A stretch of 64,000 bases of DNA from Trachythela sp. YZ-2020 (lineage: Eukaryota; Cnidaria; Anthozoa; Malacalcyonacea; Clavulariidae), in contig JADLSH010000014.1 in NCBI GenBank assembly GCA_016169945.1, forward strand, positions 310,001 to 374,000, written 5' to 3'. Made by a program: the position numbers and the translations under genes. The notes beneath the pieces were generated by a model, which worked only from the letters and a program-made list of their open reading frames with translations, had not been told where the DNA came from and ran no database searches. Below are positions 35,901 through 45,869 of the stretch, piece by piece. Every line of letters starts with the position of its first letter. Position 1 is the first letter of the stretch.

Positions 35901-36384
35901 CCATATTTGGGGCAAGTGGCACTTTAAATATACAGTATTATACAGTAGTCACTATTTTAAAAGCATTAACTATGTCATGTACTGCAAAAAACTTAATAAA
36001 TCCTAATTATTGCAAGTACTAACTATATTAATTATACATTTTATCACAGTACTAAATTCATATACTAAATTCATCTGGTGTTAAACAAGTACACTATATT
36101 TTTGTATTTTAGATGCAAGTCATTCAAATGTACAAGACCAAGATAGTGTGCTCTCTGGTGTCCCAACCTTAGGTCAGGTTGTACAGTTTATAGCTGGGCA
36201 CCCATATCTCCCATCTACTAGGTTAAAGATAACATTTTCATCCTCTCCACGAGCTATTTTTCCAGATGCAGATTCATGCTTTTATGGTTTACAACTACCA
36301 CTGTGTCACAGTACGTATCACGACTTCAGAAAGGCTATGAACACAGCCATCACATGCCAGTACCAAGGATATGGAAGAGGCTAA
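29962..36384 (+). CDS. Transposon-borne CUE + HECT-domain ubiquitin ligase-like protein, 758 aa, 7 exons
   Basis: Exons: 29962-30548, 31806-31938, 32091-32286, 32484-32618, 33834-34381, 35356-35761, 36113-36384. All introns are GT/AG, phases agree, and the exons sum to 2277 nt (759 codons). Residues 1-140 are low-complexity (S/T/R/N). A segment beginning VILLTSPSETDVPKYAKKVE follows, as seen in fish and cnidarian G2E3-like proteins, then an acidic linker. About 306-345 is CUE-like (LVLMFPHLPKDELTREY), predicted to bind ubiquitin. From about 351 is a HECT-like domain with SDEAGIDAEGLTRELC and KYFEYAGKLIAHAVIHAGFG. The C-lobe ends FPDADSCFYGLQLPL, placing the predicted catalytic cysteine at residue 724. 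HECT ligases accept ubiquitin on that cysteine and pass it to substrates. Its role in transposition or host interaction is unknown. Confidence 0.88.
30679..31576. mobile_element. MITE with TTTCCAGAGGGG arrays in intron 1 of the HECT gene
   Basis: Termini GGGCTATTACATTTAAT and CCGCACCCCCCC/GGACCTCCGT form inverted repeats of about 46 bp, flanked by ATT on both sides. Inside, the word TTTCCAGAGGGG and variants recur about 20 times at irregular spacing on both flanks. The centre (about 30940-31250) is a SINE inserted in reverse. A looser ATGGAAAT array occurs at 62935-63130. Confidence 0.75.
30940..31250 (-). mobile_element. SINE (reverse orientation) nested in the TTTCCAGAGGGG MITE
   Basis: Starting with the tail, a (TTTA)n run is followed by ACCAGAGTACCCAGGAAAAC and a tRNA-like head (GCAGCGCGCTAACTG, GACCTCGACCTG). 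The central word, GTTTTCYYGGGTACTCYGG on the minus strand, is shared with SINEs at 62110-62460, 52206-52530 and 63505-63770. Confidence 0.65.
32980..33588. mobile_element. ATCGATA-rich MITE in intron 4 of the HECT gene
   Basis: The left arm carries GGCAGTTGCGATAT and the right arm ATATCGCAACTGC. Both are followed inwards by arrays of ATCGATA/TATCGAT words, making each arm itself palindromic; outermost GATTAATC words also face each other. It is non-coding. It does not disturb the splice sites at 32619 and 33833. Confidence 0.65.
34838..34951 (+). mobile_element. piggyBac-type MITE copy in intron 5 of the HECT gene
   Basis: It contains ACCCTACTTTAGG, TTTTACTCTGTCTAAT and the right end CTGCCAGTTAGTAGG followed by TTAA (34948-34951). 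It is a diverged member of the CCCATTA...TAATGGG family. Confidence 0.6.
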
Positions 36385-36601
36385 GTTAGCACAACGTAAA
36401 GCAATTTGAACTGCGTACTTCAATAACTTGATATTTTGTTTGCCACACAATGGCAGTTAAGTTAAATTGTTTGTTCATCTGTTTCCCACATGCATGTTTT
36501 CCTGCATGGGTGATTTTGCACTAAATACGTATTGTGGCTTGTATTATTTTGTTGGTACATGTAGTAATTTGGTGTTATCATAAACTGATATTTTTATGCA
36601 C

Positions 36602-36918
36602 TAGTCAAATGAAACCCCACCCGAGGGTTTTAACACTGGCCAGGATTAAATGCCAGGGATTTACTCTCATACATCCTTTGATTTAATAATGAACTACACG
36701 CGTCACATGTTTCCTTACTTTCTTATATGACAGCTCCCTGTAGCAGTAAATTTCTATATAAAAAATGGCTGATCAAAAGACTAGATGGAAAGATAGATGT
36801 TCTGCCTGGCCGGCCGCGTAATTTGACAAATTGACAGCATTTTTAGGCCAGGATTTTAACACTCCAGAAATGTTAAAGTCCCTGGATATTCCTGGGGGTC
36901 AAGTTTCAATTGACTTGC
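36602..36918. mobile_element. MITE between the convergent HECT and integrase genes
   Basis: The left end AGTCAAATGAAACCCCACCC faces a right end whose reverse complement is AGTCAATTGAAACTTGACCC. Inner GGCCAGGATT / CCAGGGA words are also inverted. No coding content. Confidence 0.55.
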
Positions 36919-37386
36919 GTATTATAAAGATTGTGGCCAACACATTGAAATGCAATACACTACTGTATATTCTCTAGTTCCTTTTTGTATTATTAGTTTT
37001 TTGCAAAATGAGTATCAAGAATATCTAAACACAACCTTCTCATTTGATTTTGTTCAAAATGAAATCCATCATGAGTTTAAGATTAAGGTACAAAATATGG
37101 CACAGCATATAATTGTACTTTGCCAAATCTCTTTTTTTACGTTTTCAGAAGCCATTTGCCTATTTTGATAGTGAAGGTGTAATGATTGTTGTTCTGTGCT
37201 TTTTTTTGGCTATGCAATTAGCCATTTCCATATCTTTATTAAAATTATTAACCACTACTGTGTATGATCAAAAAAGTTAAAATCAAACTACATGAAGGTA
37301 ATACTAGCCAAACTGGGTGTGTTGAAAAAACTTATGAAATGGATTGACCTTACATAAAGATTAATAATTTTAATCATGGCTAAAAA

Positions 37387-37692
37387 ACATTAATGCACAA
37401 GACTTCCTTTTAGGAGTAAAATTTCCAGCAACAGAGAAAAAGGTACACAATTACAATGGGCACCTTGCTACTTAGATAAGCTTGTTTCCAGATCTAAAAT
37501 CTGCACTCCTTTGTCCAATTCTAGGTGGGACGTGTAGCCTCCCCCCAGTAATTAAATCAATCCCTGGTTGAAGGCTTTTTTCTGTATGATTCAATGGGAA
37601 AGAATATCCTCACGCTATTTCAACTAGTCAAGAGGTAACCTTAACTACTTTGTCATACAGCACAATATGGGAGAGTCTTGTGCATTAGTGGG
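37387..37692. repeat. Inverted repeat pair near the integrase stop codon
   Basis: TTAATGCACAAGACTTCC (from about 37389) is mirrored by GAGTCTTGTGCATTAG (37671-37688). Possibly a small MITE ending about 20 bases before the integrase stop. Confidence 0.45.
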
Positions 37693-37709
37693 CTAATTAC
37701 TGTATTAGA

Positions 37710-39881
37710 CTAAGTTAACCGTTCAAATGCCTGAAGTGCTGTAAGATATGTTGTAATTCCATTTTCATCAGGGGGGACTGCACCAATTGCTTGTTGAATT
37801 GCTGTCTCTTGTTCATATGACATTTCTACAGTAGACTGTGGAACACTTACTGAATCAGGATGCAAAGTGGGAACTGGCCCTTCTTCTTCGATCCCAAATT
37901 CTTCTATGTTACTGTGAACACCATCTACAATGTCTCGCACAGCTGTTAAGTTTGAATGCCTCAATTGTAACATACCTTGTGTCCACATTTGCCTCGGGCT
38001 AAAATTGGTTTCAGTGGTTACTGGATGGTCATTCCACTGAGCCACTAATTCTGTTAATGCTGCATTGATTAATGGCAGGTAAACAATATGAAGACAATAA
38101 AGGTGTACTTCATCAGTTGGGATAAATAATCTGTTGTTTTCTAAGAACAGGAATATGTTCAAAAACCTACTCACAACAATACGATTAACCTCCCGCCATA
38201 GTCGTTCTATTCGCTGATTATGGACAGAGTTCCCGGTAATTATGCTTCCTCTATTGCATCCTCTTGTCTGCAACATGAACCTCCCTACATCTATGTTTTC
38301 TAAACCCATATCACTTCTGACTCTTGAAGGAATGTTATATATTGTTGTGGCTTCTCTAAATAGTTGAAAAACAGTATCTGCTCGATTATTTGTGGATGCA
38401 TGCAGGAAGACAATTAATCTTGAATACCCGTCAATTCCACCATGTATGACAAACCGATATGGTGTAATGAGTTTGTGATCACCATCTATATGCCTAAAAA
38501 TGCATTGAAAGTAAGCATGGTACTTATCATTACGTACAGAACTGAGTCTCACCTAGACAACAATATTTGTCTGACATTAGGGAAAGTAAAATAGAAATAC
38601 CTACAGTAGAATGCATTGTGGCTTAGTGGTTAACAAGAGATAACATCTGAGTTAGAGGTATAGGGGTGGACCATTTGAAAATTAAGGGGAGATATTTGGA
38701 AATTCCCCAAGTTTAGTTCTCTTTGAACATTTAAGAGTGCACACATGGAAGAAGAGAAATAGTTTTGAGTGATAAAGTAGCGTTTCTAAGCAGACTTTGA
38801 GTAATGTAGTAGGGTGGCTATTTTTACTTCCAAGCATGTTCTCAAGATAATTTGTCATTTTCAAAAATACACCCTTTTTGATAATTAACCCATTAGCTGG
38901 CAATGCCCCCACTTTAGTATTTTACTCTGCCTAACGCCAGATGATTTTACTCGTCAGTGGAAGAGTACTGCGGTACTACTGCCTGCCATTGTCTCTTGTT
39001 AACGTCGCAAATCTCTCATTGGCCAGGAAGCCGTATTCTCATGAATCGTGAGCGAATTGCATTTCTTCTTGATTCATGAAAGCGAGGCTCCCAGGCCAAG
39101 GAAGTGTTAACGCACAGGTTTATGTCAGTACAACTCACCACAAAGAATTTGGTCCTGGTACATGGTATGTTCGACGAATAATTGTCCTGGACTGTCGGAG
39201 AGCAGAAGTCACTGGATCAAGACGCCTTAAACTTGCTAAAATTCGACGCCGCTGTATTCTGAGGCCTCTTGATCTTATTGCTCCTTGAACCAAACCAAGA
39301 CCTGACTGTGGTGTGATTGACAGAATTTCTCTTACAATAGTATCTAGTTCGTCATCTGTCAAGTAGGAAAAGTTATGCTCTTGTCCTAAAGGCATGCCAA
39401 ATTCTTGCCGACGACGATTTAATGTCCTAGTAGATACGCCAAACATTCTTGCGATATCAGCCCATCTGAAATTAAGTCTGTTCCTAAGAACCTCGATTTG
39501 CTCTTGTGTGATTTCTATGCGAGGTCTACCAACATAACCCATTCTGACTTCTTCTCCTAGCACATTAAATTGTTGGTTGCTTTCATTTACTATCACATTT
39601 TCGTCATTAAAAAACGTTTCAAGCCTTTCAATTCTGTTGCCAATGAAGTCAATAAGCTGTGCGATGTCTTCAATCAGCTGTCTCGAAGTGTTTCTTCTAT
39701 ATTCTTCTAGTCTGCTGTAAATTACCCGTAATGTTCTTTGGTATTCTTCCAATCGTCTGCTACAAAATTCTGCTGTGTCTCCACTTATACAGTATGCAGA
39801 ACTTTGGTTAAGAAGATCAAGCAAAGTATTGAAAAATTCGGTCGCATTCGGCGTAAACAACCGGTTGTGTAGAGCCGCCAT
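37710..39881 (-). CDS. DDE (retroviral-type) integrase/transposase with N-terminal helix-turn-helix, 508 aa, 2 exons
   Basis: Exon 1 is 39881-39139 and exon 2 is 38493-37710, joined by a GTGAGT...TTTTTAG intron. Together they make 1527 nt, ending in a stop. Residues 1-110 are helical. About 122-165 is a helix-turn-helix (RWADIARMFGVSTRTLNRRR) likely to bind the terminal repeats. The catalytic core begins at the splice junction with WHIDGDHKL. The predicted triad is D251 (HIDGD), D309 (VRSDMGLEN) and E344 (NQRIERLW), with 34 residues between the last two. The GGIDGYSRLIV and SVHNQRIERLWRE blocks are the hallmarks of an integrase-core family abundant in fish and cnidarian genomes. It should cut and join the 333-bp repeats. 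All key residues are present and the frame is intact, so the element may be active. Confidence 0.92.
38889..38998 (+). mobile_element. piggyBac-type MITE in the integrase intron
   Basis: It begins CCCATTAGCTGGCA right after TTAA (38885-38888), contains TTTTACTCTGCCTAACGCCA and ends near another TTAA at 38999-39002. The right terminus is diverged. Confidence 0.7.
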
Positions 39882-39968
39882 TTTAAATTAATGTTTAAAG
39901 ACCTACGCGTCTCTACAATCTACAAGAACCTCCCCCGTCATTAGACAATTGCTAAGCGAACTCTCCTC

Positions 39969-40301
39969 CCGGTGCAGAAAACACGTGGTTTACCCCCCGT
40001 CTGAAGAACTCTGATCAAAACACGTCCTCTCCCTTCTTGAATTATAAAAACGTGTAATACTTCATGTAATACGCAATTTACTTGATATAAAAATATGCGA
40101 TTTAGCTTGATATAAAACATGACGGTCTTGATTGTAAAATATCGACACTTGATATAAAAACGAACATCTTGATTGTAAAATAGCGACACTTGATATTAAA
40201 CACGAACGACTTGATGTAAAAATATTATACTTGATATTAAACACGAACGACTTGATGTAAAAATATTATACTTGATATTTTGTCACGTTTGGCCTAGCAT
40301 A
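39969..40301 (-). repeat. Right 333-bp terminal inverted repeat
   Basis: Reverse complement of 29501-29833 with about one difference (a C/T change near 40123). The inner edge is 88 bp upstream of the integrase start codon, so it probably contains that gene's promoter. Confidence 0.95.
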
Positions 40302-40307
40302 GAAGTA

Positions 40308-40830
40308 GTTATCGTTGAAATATTTTTTGATTTAGAATATAAAAGAACAAGCAATGCCAAAGATATGGTTTTACATATATAATTAACAAACTCTAATAAA
40401 ATACTGTATGATGTCATATAAACAGTATTTGCATATCATATTAACAAGTGGATATGTATACATATATATATGTATACATATCCACTTGTTAATATAATAT
40501 GCAAATCATAATCATATACATTATTCATATAGAGCAAATAGCCACAATCTCTGTTCGTTTATTTTAGAGTCCCTTCCCCCAATTTCAATGTTGTATTTCG
40601 ATATAACAGTATATAAGTTGAATTAAAATATCATATGTTGGATTTCGACTCCCAACCTTGTGGGTTACAGTTTGATTTATCATATAATTTTACGAAAATG
40701 ATCGGAATGTATGTATCTTGTACCTTTTTATACCGTTTACTTATATAGTTAAACTTAATCTTTTGTGTAAAATATATTATTCATTAAATATTAAAGAAAT
40801 CCCTGTTCGACTCCTTCCAAATCAGTCAGT
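40308..40830. other. AT-rich gap with a long hairpin
   Basis: No exon seen. It contains the hairpin at 40430-40507, listed separately. Confidence 0.4.
40430..40507. repeat. Near-perfect 78-bp hairpin
   Basis: ATTAACAAGTGGATATGTAT is mirrored by ATACATATCCACTTGTTAAT around an (AT)n centre, with outer ATATGCAAAT/ATTTGCATAT arms. It is the strongest simple hairpin in the window and would be a cruciform or replication-slippage hotspot. Confidence 0.85.
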
Positions 40831-41220
40831 GCCAAACAGCTGTGTTGTTTGATAAAGTCAATAATATCATCGTGAGCAATGAATCAAGCGAGGTCATCGT
40901 ATGCTCAACAGAGAATTCAATGAATTTTATCTCGACCTATATCCAGATGATTTGAAAGCCGAAATCGACAGCATTAACGAGTGGATTTATCGGTATGTCT
41001 AGTTTGTTAACTAGTTGTCTCTTCTTGACAATTTTATTTATTTTATTTATTTATTTATTGAACGAATATTTATACAGGATGATCACTTCAGATAATATTA
41101 TAGGTTACAAAGAATCTGTTATCAATGTGAGTCCTGTTGATAAAAGTTAATTTAAAAGATAGTTTATAAAAATAGATGTTAAAATATTAAGAAATGCTAA
41201 AAAATGTTTAAAATTATTTA

Positions 41221-42179
41221 TCAAAAGACTGTCAAGATACCAGTACGAAAAGAGCTATTTATAATGTGAGTCAATGGTTGCGCAATAACACTAGCAAAAT
41301 CCTTTAGTAAATGCGCGGGTATATTGTCCAAACAAATCGATTTCCTTCGTTTCAGGAGTTGCAATTGCTTCTGTACACTATGTACCGTCACGTCCCTAAA
41401 ATTAAAACAGTTATTTGTTTTTGGACATAATTTATCTTGAAATACCATTACACAGTCCCTCAACAAGAAAGCTTTTTCTTTTAGCGATGATATTATGGTG
41501 CTAAAATACGAACAAAAGCCATTTGATATGGTTGACGGTCTGCAGCATCATTTGAGTTTATATTAAACATAGGAGGAAGTCTCTTTGTGGGTGTATTTGT
41601 GTATAATTTCTTAATTGTACTGCAGAAACTGTTGGGGTCATCTGAGGTTTCACTTAGCAAGTCCTTATAATATGCTTGCTTAAATTTATTTACCAAATAA
41701 TTTACTTCATTTCGTTCTTTCTTATATGCAAGTATGTCAGACGTTTTCCTGGACCTACGTAATAATATATCACGAGCGTTCATTTCCATTTTTGTCTCGT
41801 CTGTTAACCATGGGCAAAGTTTTCCCCGAATACGCTTCTGTGTGATAGGTGCCAATTTATCATAACATGGTAAGATAATGCTTTTCATGTAAGACCAAGA
41901 ATTGTTTACGTCAGATGATTCATGAACAGGTGCCCAGTTATGCGTGAGTAATTGGTTACACATCATTTACTTATTGTAATTTTTGGTGTTACGACAGTTT
42001 ATCACTTGCGCTGCATATCTTGAGTGATGGGGTTTCCTCACACAGCCTACCAAATCATGGTCACTAAAAGACATTGGGATAACCTTAGTAGCAGCTATAA
42101 CTGACGCATTATTAGTGATAATGGTATCAATTAGTGTTGCAGTATTTAGAGTTGTTCGCGTGGCTGCGTGGAAAGTCAT
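41221..42179 (-). pseudogene. LINE fragment (CR1/L2/jockey-like), endonuclease tail to start of reverse transcriptase
   Basis: Three minus-strand frames run in the order expected of a non-LTR retrotransposon. At 42179-41967 is the endonuclease end (TLIDTIITNNASV, FSDHDLV). At 41966-41493 is the linker (WLTDETKMEMNARDILLRRS, YYKDLLSE). At 41466-41221 is the beginning of reverse transcriptase (KSICLDNIPAHLLKDFA). Frame breaks separate them and the catalytic core is missing. It interrupts a piggyBac-type MITE whose right half lies at 42180-42230. Confidence 0.75.
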
Positions 42180-42829
42180 CTGGCGTTAGGCATATGACGA
42201 GTACTGCAGCTTAATGGTTAATGGGTGAACAAGAGACATGGCCTGATTAACCCATCTAGTAATGCCCAAGAGTTTCCCTTATGTTGACAAGTTAAATTGT
42301 CTGCAATTTCTATTTTTTTAACAGCCAAAATGGTTCCACTTGACTGTGAAGAAAATGAATGCCAATTTTCTTCATGCATTTCAATCAAATGTAAACTGTT
42401 TTATTTGACATGTAAAGAAACTGGATAGCAGTATACGGTAACCAAAAATGAAATAAGACAATCTGTAATTCTCAAATATACTTTTTGCCATTGGAAAAGG
42501 CCTTTATTTCGAGCCCAACTGACTGCCATTAGACAATGTAGGATATTTAAGCAGTTGTTGGAGTCAGTTCCATATTACCTAATTTCCTGAGATTGCTTGC
42601 GATATTTTAGAGATATTAACAATGGTGTATATCGATGTGGATTTGCGACCTCACAGGAAGCTTATGACACTGCTGTTGAAAAACTGTTTCAAAGTCTTGA
42701 TAAGGTTAGGATAACACTGAATACGTAAATTAAGGTAAAAGTGCTAATTATGTTCTTGTAGCTGAGGGCTAATCGAATAGTGAGGGAGGCAGCTCAAACA
42801 TGACCGAGTCGAAGGCTTACGAGGTCGGC

Positions 42830-43030
42830 TCATGTTTGATCACAGAGCACAGCTAAGATAGAAGGGTTGGTTTTTGGTGGTGAGGAGGAAAACTAGAGAA
42901 CTTGGACAAAAGCCCTCGCAAAACACAGGAAAGAACCAACCACAACTCTACTCACATGCGATTCCAAGCACATCAACCGCAACATCATCCTCTCCACCAG
43001 GGGGGAGCACATCAAGTCTGTCCAGGGTGA
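42830..43030 (-). mobile_element. Degraded SINE
   Basis: It contains GGAGGAAAACTAGAGAACTT and CCCTCGCAAAACACAGGAAAG, a worn version of the central domain seen in the SINEs at 62110-62460 and 30940-31250, in the same orientation. Confidence 0.4.
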
Positions 43031-43203
43031 TACTGCAAAGAAAAAGGTGACAAATGTACTATAATTGTTTTAGGCTGAAGAAATGCTTTCCAGAAACAGA
43101 TATCTAGCAGGAAATAGGCTGACTGAAGCAGACATTCGTTTGTTTGTCACATTAATTCGCTTAGACGTTGTTTATCACGGCCATTTTAAGGTAAACGTGA
43201 ATA

Positions 43204-43345
43204 ATGGACAAGTCCAAACATTGTTGATTGGTTGGCCGTCAGTATGTTGGTTGGTCAGTCGGTCGGTCAGTTGGTTGGCTGTTAAATTTGTTGATCGGTC
43301 AGTTGGTTGTTCGGTTGGTAGAGACAACCAGCCAGCCAGTCATGT
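43204..43345. repeat. GGTTGGTC low-complexity tract
   Basis: Irregular runs of GGTT, GGTC and AGTC tetranucleotides. Open frames across it are compositional artefacts. Confidence 0.7.
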
Positions 43346-44100
43346 GACAGGAGACATGACATCTATTTGTACACTTGCACCATCATATTTCCATCTCATT
43401 TCAATTGCTTTTCATGAGATCTTACAGCCTCCACTTTTTCTCGTTTTCAGTGTAACAAGAGGCGAATATTAGACTATCCAAATATGTGCGGCTTGACAAG
43501 GATATTTATCAAACTGCTGGCATCGTTTCCACTGTTAATTTTGTTATGAAAGTCAAAGATCAATCAATCCACATGGGGTTGTGTCAGCTGGTCCAGACCT
43601 TGATTTAATGTCTGCGCATGACCGTGCATGCAATATGTAAAATTGGTAATTACAGTGTTACGAATATTTGTCCGGCGCCGTGTAAAATTGTAGCCTTGAT
43701 GTATTTAAAGTTACGAGACACGTTGAAAGGGTCGAAAATCATCATTTGAATGTGTATTTTCACATGAATGTATTCTTCAAGGCAAGATATTTTATATGGT
43801 AAAAACTAAATTTAGGTAAAATGAAAATATTTGTGCGTTTAATATGTGGCGTGCTTCTCGATACGAATAGGTATAAATGTCTTTGTATAAATGTCTTTGT
43901 ACATGCAGTATAAGTGCTACTATACAGGGTGTCCCAAAAATACTGACACTTTAGAAATTATCCTATTATTATAATTTGAATGCCTGAGCACTATGCTCAC
44001 TAAAGGAGACCTTTAAAATTAAAATATATTTGTTAAGCACAAAATGTTATGCTCCTGGGAATTTAAAATGGCTCCTAATAGCATTTCAGTTCGAGTAAAC

Positions 44101-45201
44101 ATGGTTCAACTGACTACAGAGCAACGAGTATTTATTGTAACAAATTATACCCTAACACAAAGTGTAAACGCAGTGTAAATCGCATTTATAATACGATTTC
44201 CCAATCGGAATCCATCTGTCAGAAATACAATTTTGGAAAACTTGAGGAAATATCAGAACACGGGAACAAGCCTTAACCGTAACAAGTGCAATTCAGGCAG
44301 GCGAATAACTGCTCGAATTGAAGCTAACCTAGCTGGTGTACGAGATCTGTTACATGAAACCCCGCAAGGTGTGAGTGTTCGTCGTAATCCTGTTGCACTT
44401 TCGAAATCAAGCGTCAACAGGATTACAAGACTGGACTTACGATGGCATCCTTATAACCGAATGCATGTACGACACGAACTATTGCCTAATGATTTGCCAT
44501 GTCGGCTACGCTATTCAGAATGGTTTAATCAACGCTGTCGAAACCACATTTTTTTGCAAAGTCTTATTATCGGAGACGAAGCAGGATTTGGCATGAATGG
44601 AGAAGTTAACTCTCACAATTTGCGCGAGTATGCACCAAAAGGACATCCATCGGCATTTAACTTCGAAAGGAAACTCACTATCTGGGCAGCACTCTTCGGT
44701 AATGGTGTGATTTTAAGGCCATAGTTTTTCGATGGAAATGTGGACGAAGGCGCATATCTCCGAATGCTGAATGAATTTGTTGTCCCGCGAACTTGCCATT
44801 CATTTTAATAATCAATATTGGGAGGGTTTGTTTCGGGGTCTTTGGTGGGCACAAGACGGCGCTCCAGCACATCGCCTCGTTGCAGTCAGGGATCGTCTTA
44901 ACGAAGTATTCGGAGAGAATCGTGTCATAGCGTCGCAACATAATGTGAAATGGCCACCTCGCTCGCCGAACTTAACCCCTTGTGATTTTTTATGTGGGAG
45001 TATATCAATGTTAAAGTATTTTCCACTCCACCCCAGAACATCGATGTTCTACGCCAGAGAATAATCGCTGAATTCAACGCTTTAGGCAGCAGCCTGAAAT
45101 TATTCGACATGCGATGCGCGGCATGCACAGGCGAACCATTCTTCGTGTTGCAAGAAATGGAGGACACGTTGAAGGAAACAGCGCATAGCTTGATCATTTA
45201 A
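44101..45201 (+). pseudogene. Mariner/IS630-like DDE transposase, broken
   Basis: The reading starts MVQLTTEQRVFIV at 44101 and hits a stop near 44176. It resumes at 44233 and has another stop at 44722-44724, just before FFDGNVDEGAYLRML. It shifts frame near 44780 and near 45000. Family motifs are clear: GDEAGFGMNGEVNSHN (first catalytic D), WAQDGAPAHRLVAVR (second D), KWPPRSPNLTPCDF (third acidic position, D). The N-terminal MVQLTTEQRVF is repeated at 46459, showing that related copies are adjacent. Not functional as it stands. Confidence 0.8.
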
Positions 45202-45278
45202 TCAATTGTTGTTACATGCAAATTAAACAGAAACCATTTACTTGTGCAAGCGTTTTCCTTAGCTCGAGCGTCACGTTA

Positions 45279-45869
45279 AGCTGGTTTTCCACTAGTCGGA
45301 ATTTTGCGCGCGGAGCGACATTTTCCGCTACGCGCATGCGTAGAAGCAAGACATATTGGCGGAATTTTTCCGCTGTTGTGCAAGACTGTGCACTGATCGC
45401 TCCACCAAATAGTTGAAGGCAGTTCAACTTTTTCGATTTTCCGCGCGTACTATGGACAAAATCAACCAATCACAGTGCGTTGTATATATTACCAAGTGGC
45501 AAGTATACATAGTCATAGTCGATCGCACTTGTATAACAGCAAAGATCACAAGTTATTTTCGCTCGAGTGTGATTTTCAATGTGAAGGCCACGAAACGACC
45601 AAATTCGTATCTTTTGAAAGTACATTTATCCGGTCAGTCTGTCTTTATATTCTGATTTGCTGACTTTCAGTGCTGAGCATCCTTTAGTTTGTTACAGTTT
45701 CAAATTTCATCTTCTTCATGGAGCAGTAATGACACTCTTGCAAATATTATTGCTGTGCGATCCGCTTGCAAATATTATTGCAGTGGAATCATTCGCTTTT
45801 TTCCGCCAGGAAAAATTATTTCAAAAATTCCGCTCCTCGCGCAAAATTCCGCCTAGTGGAAAACCGACT
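45279..45869. mobile_element. MITE nested in the mariner-like element, 591 bp
   Basis: Inverted ends AGCTGGTTTTCCACTAG and (reverse complement) AGTCGGTTTTCCACTAG continue into CGGAATTTTGCGCG. They are flanked by TTA (45276-45278 and 45870-45872). The uninterrupted host sequence can be seen in the relative at 46550, where GCGTTAAATTATTTGGACGA runs through the insertion point, which confirms the insertion. Confidence 0.85.

Larger units (their letters stand above)
29501..40301. mobile_element. Complete 10.8-kb DNA transposon carrying a HECT ligase gene and a DDE integrase gene
   Basis: The two ends are 333-bp inverted repeats (29501-29833 and 39969-40301) differing at about one base. They begin TATGCTAGGCC and are flanked by the 6-bp direct duplication GAAGTA (29495-29500 and 40302-40307). 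Two convergent spliced genes lie inside and are intact: HECT (+, ATG 129 bp from the inner edge of the left repeat) and integrase (-, ATG 88 bp from the inner edge of the right repeat). The TA-starting termini and 6-bp duplication recall, from memory, the IS3EU class of eukaryotic transposons with a retroviral/IS3-type integrase. Polintons also give 6-bp duplications but start AG and carry polymerase and capsid genes, absent here. The near identity of the repeats suggests recent insertion. Several MITEs and a SINE sit in its introns. Confidence 0.93.
40830..43640 (+). pseudogene. Glutathionyl-hydroquinone reductase-like (GST xi / ECM4-type) gene, C-terminal part, partly degraded
   Basis: Four exon-like blocks: about 40835-40992, 42611-42704, 43074-43190 and 43451-43639. 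They encode AVLFDKVNNIIVSNESSEVI and REFNEFYLDLYPDDLKAEID, then [20 protein letters not shown], then RNRYLAGNRLTEADIRLFVT, then SINPHGVVSAGPDLDLMSAH. These are the signature C-terminal helices of the enzyme that reduces glutathionyl-hydroquinones. Exons 1-3 join in phase. Problems: a shift is needed inside the first block (near 40905) and twice in the last (near 43480 and 43550). The thioredoxin-like N-terminal domain with its catalytic cysteine is not in the window. A LINE sits in the first intron. I read it as a pseudogene or a damaged duplicate. Confidence 0.7.

Noticed and set aside
29501..40301. Polinton/Maverick or endogenous virus
   Set aside because: The 6-bp duplication and retroviral-type integrase would fit, but the ends start TA rather than AG and no polymerase B, ATPase, protease or capsid gene is present.
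43083..43472. Single 129-residue protein through the GGTTGGTC tract
   Set aside because: The first 36 codons are the reductase-like exon; the rest is intron low-complexity sequence after a GTAAAC donor.
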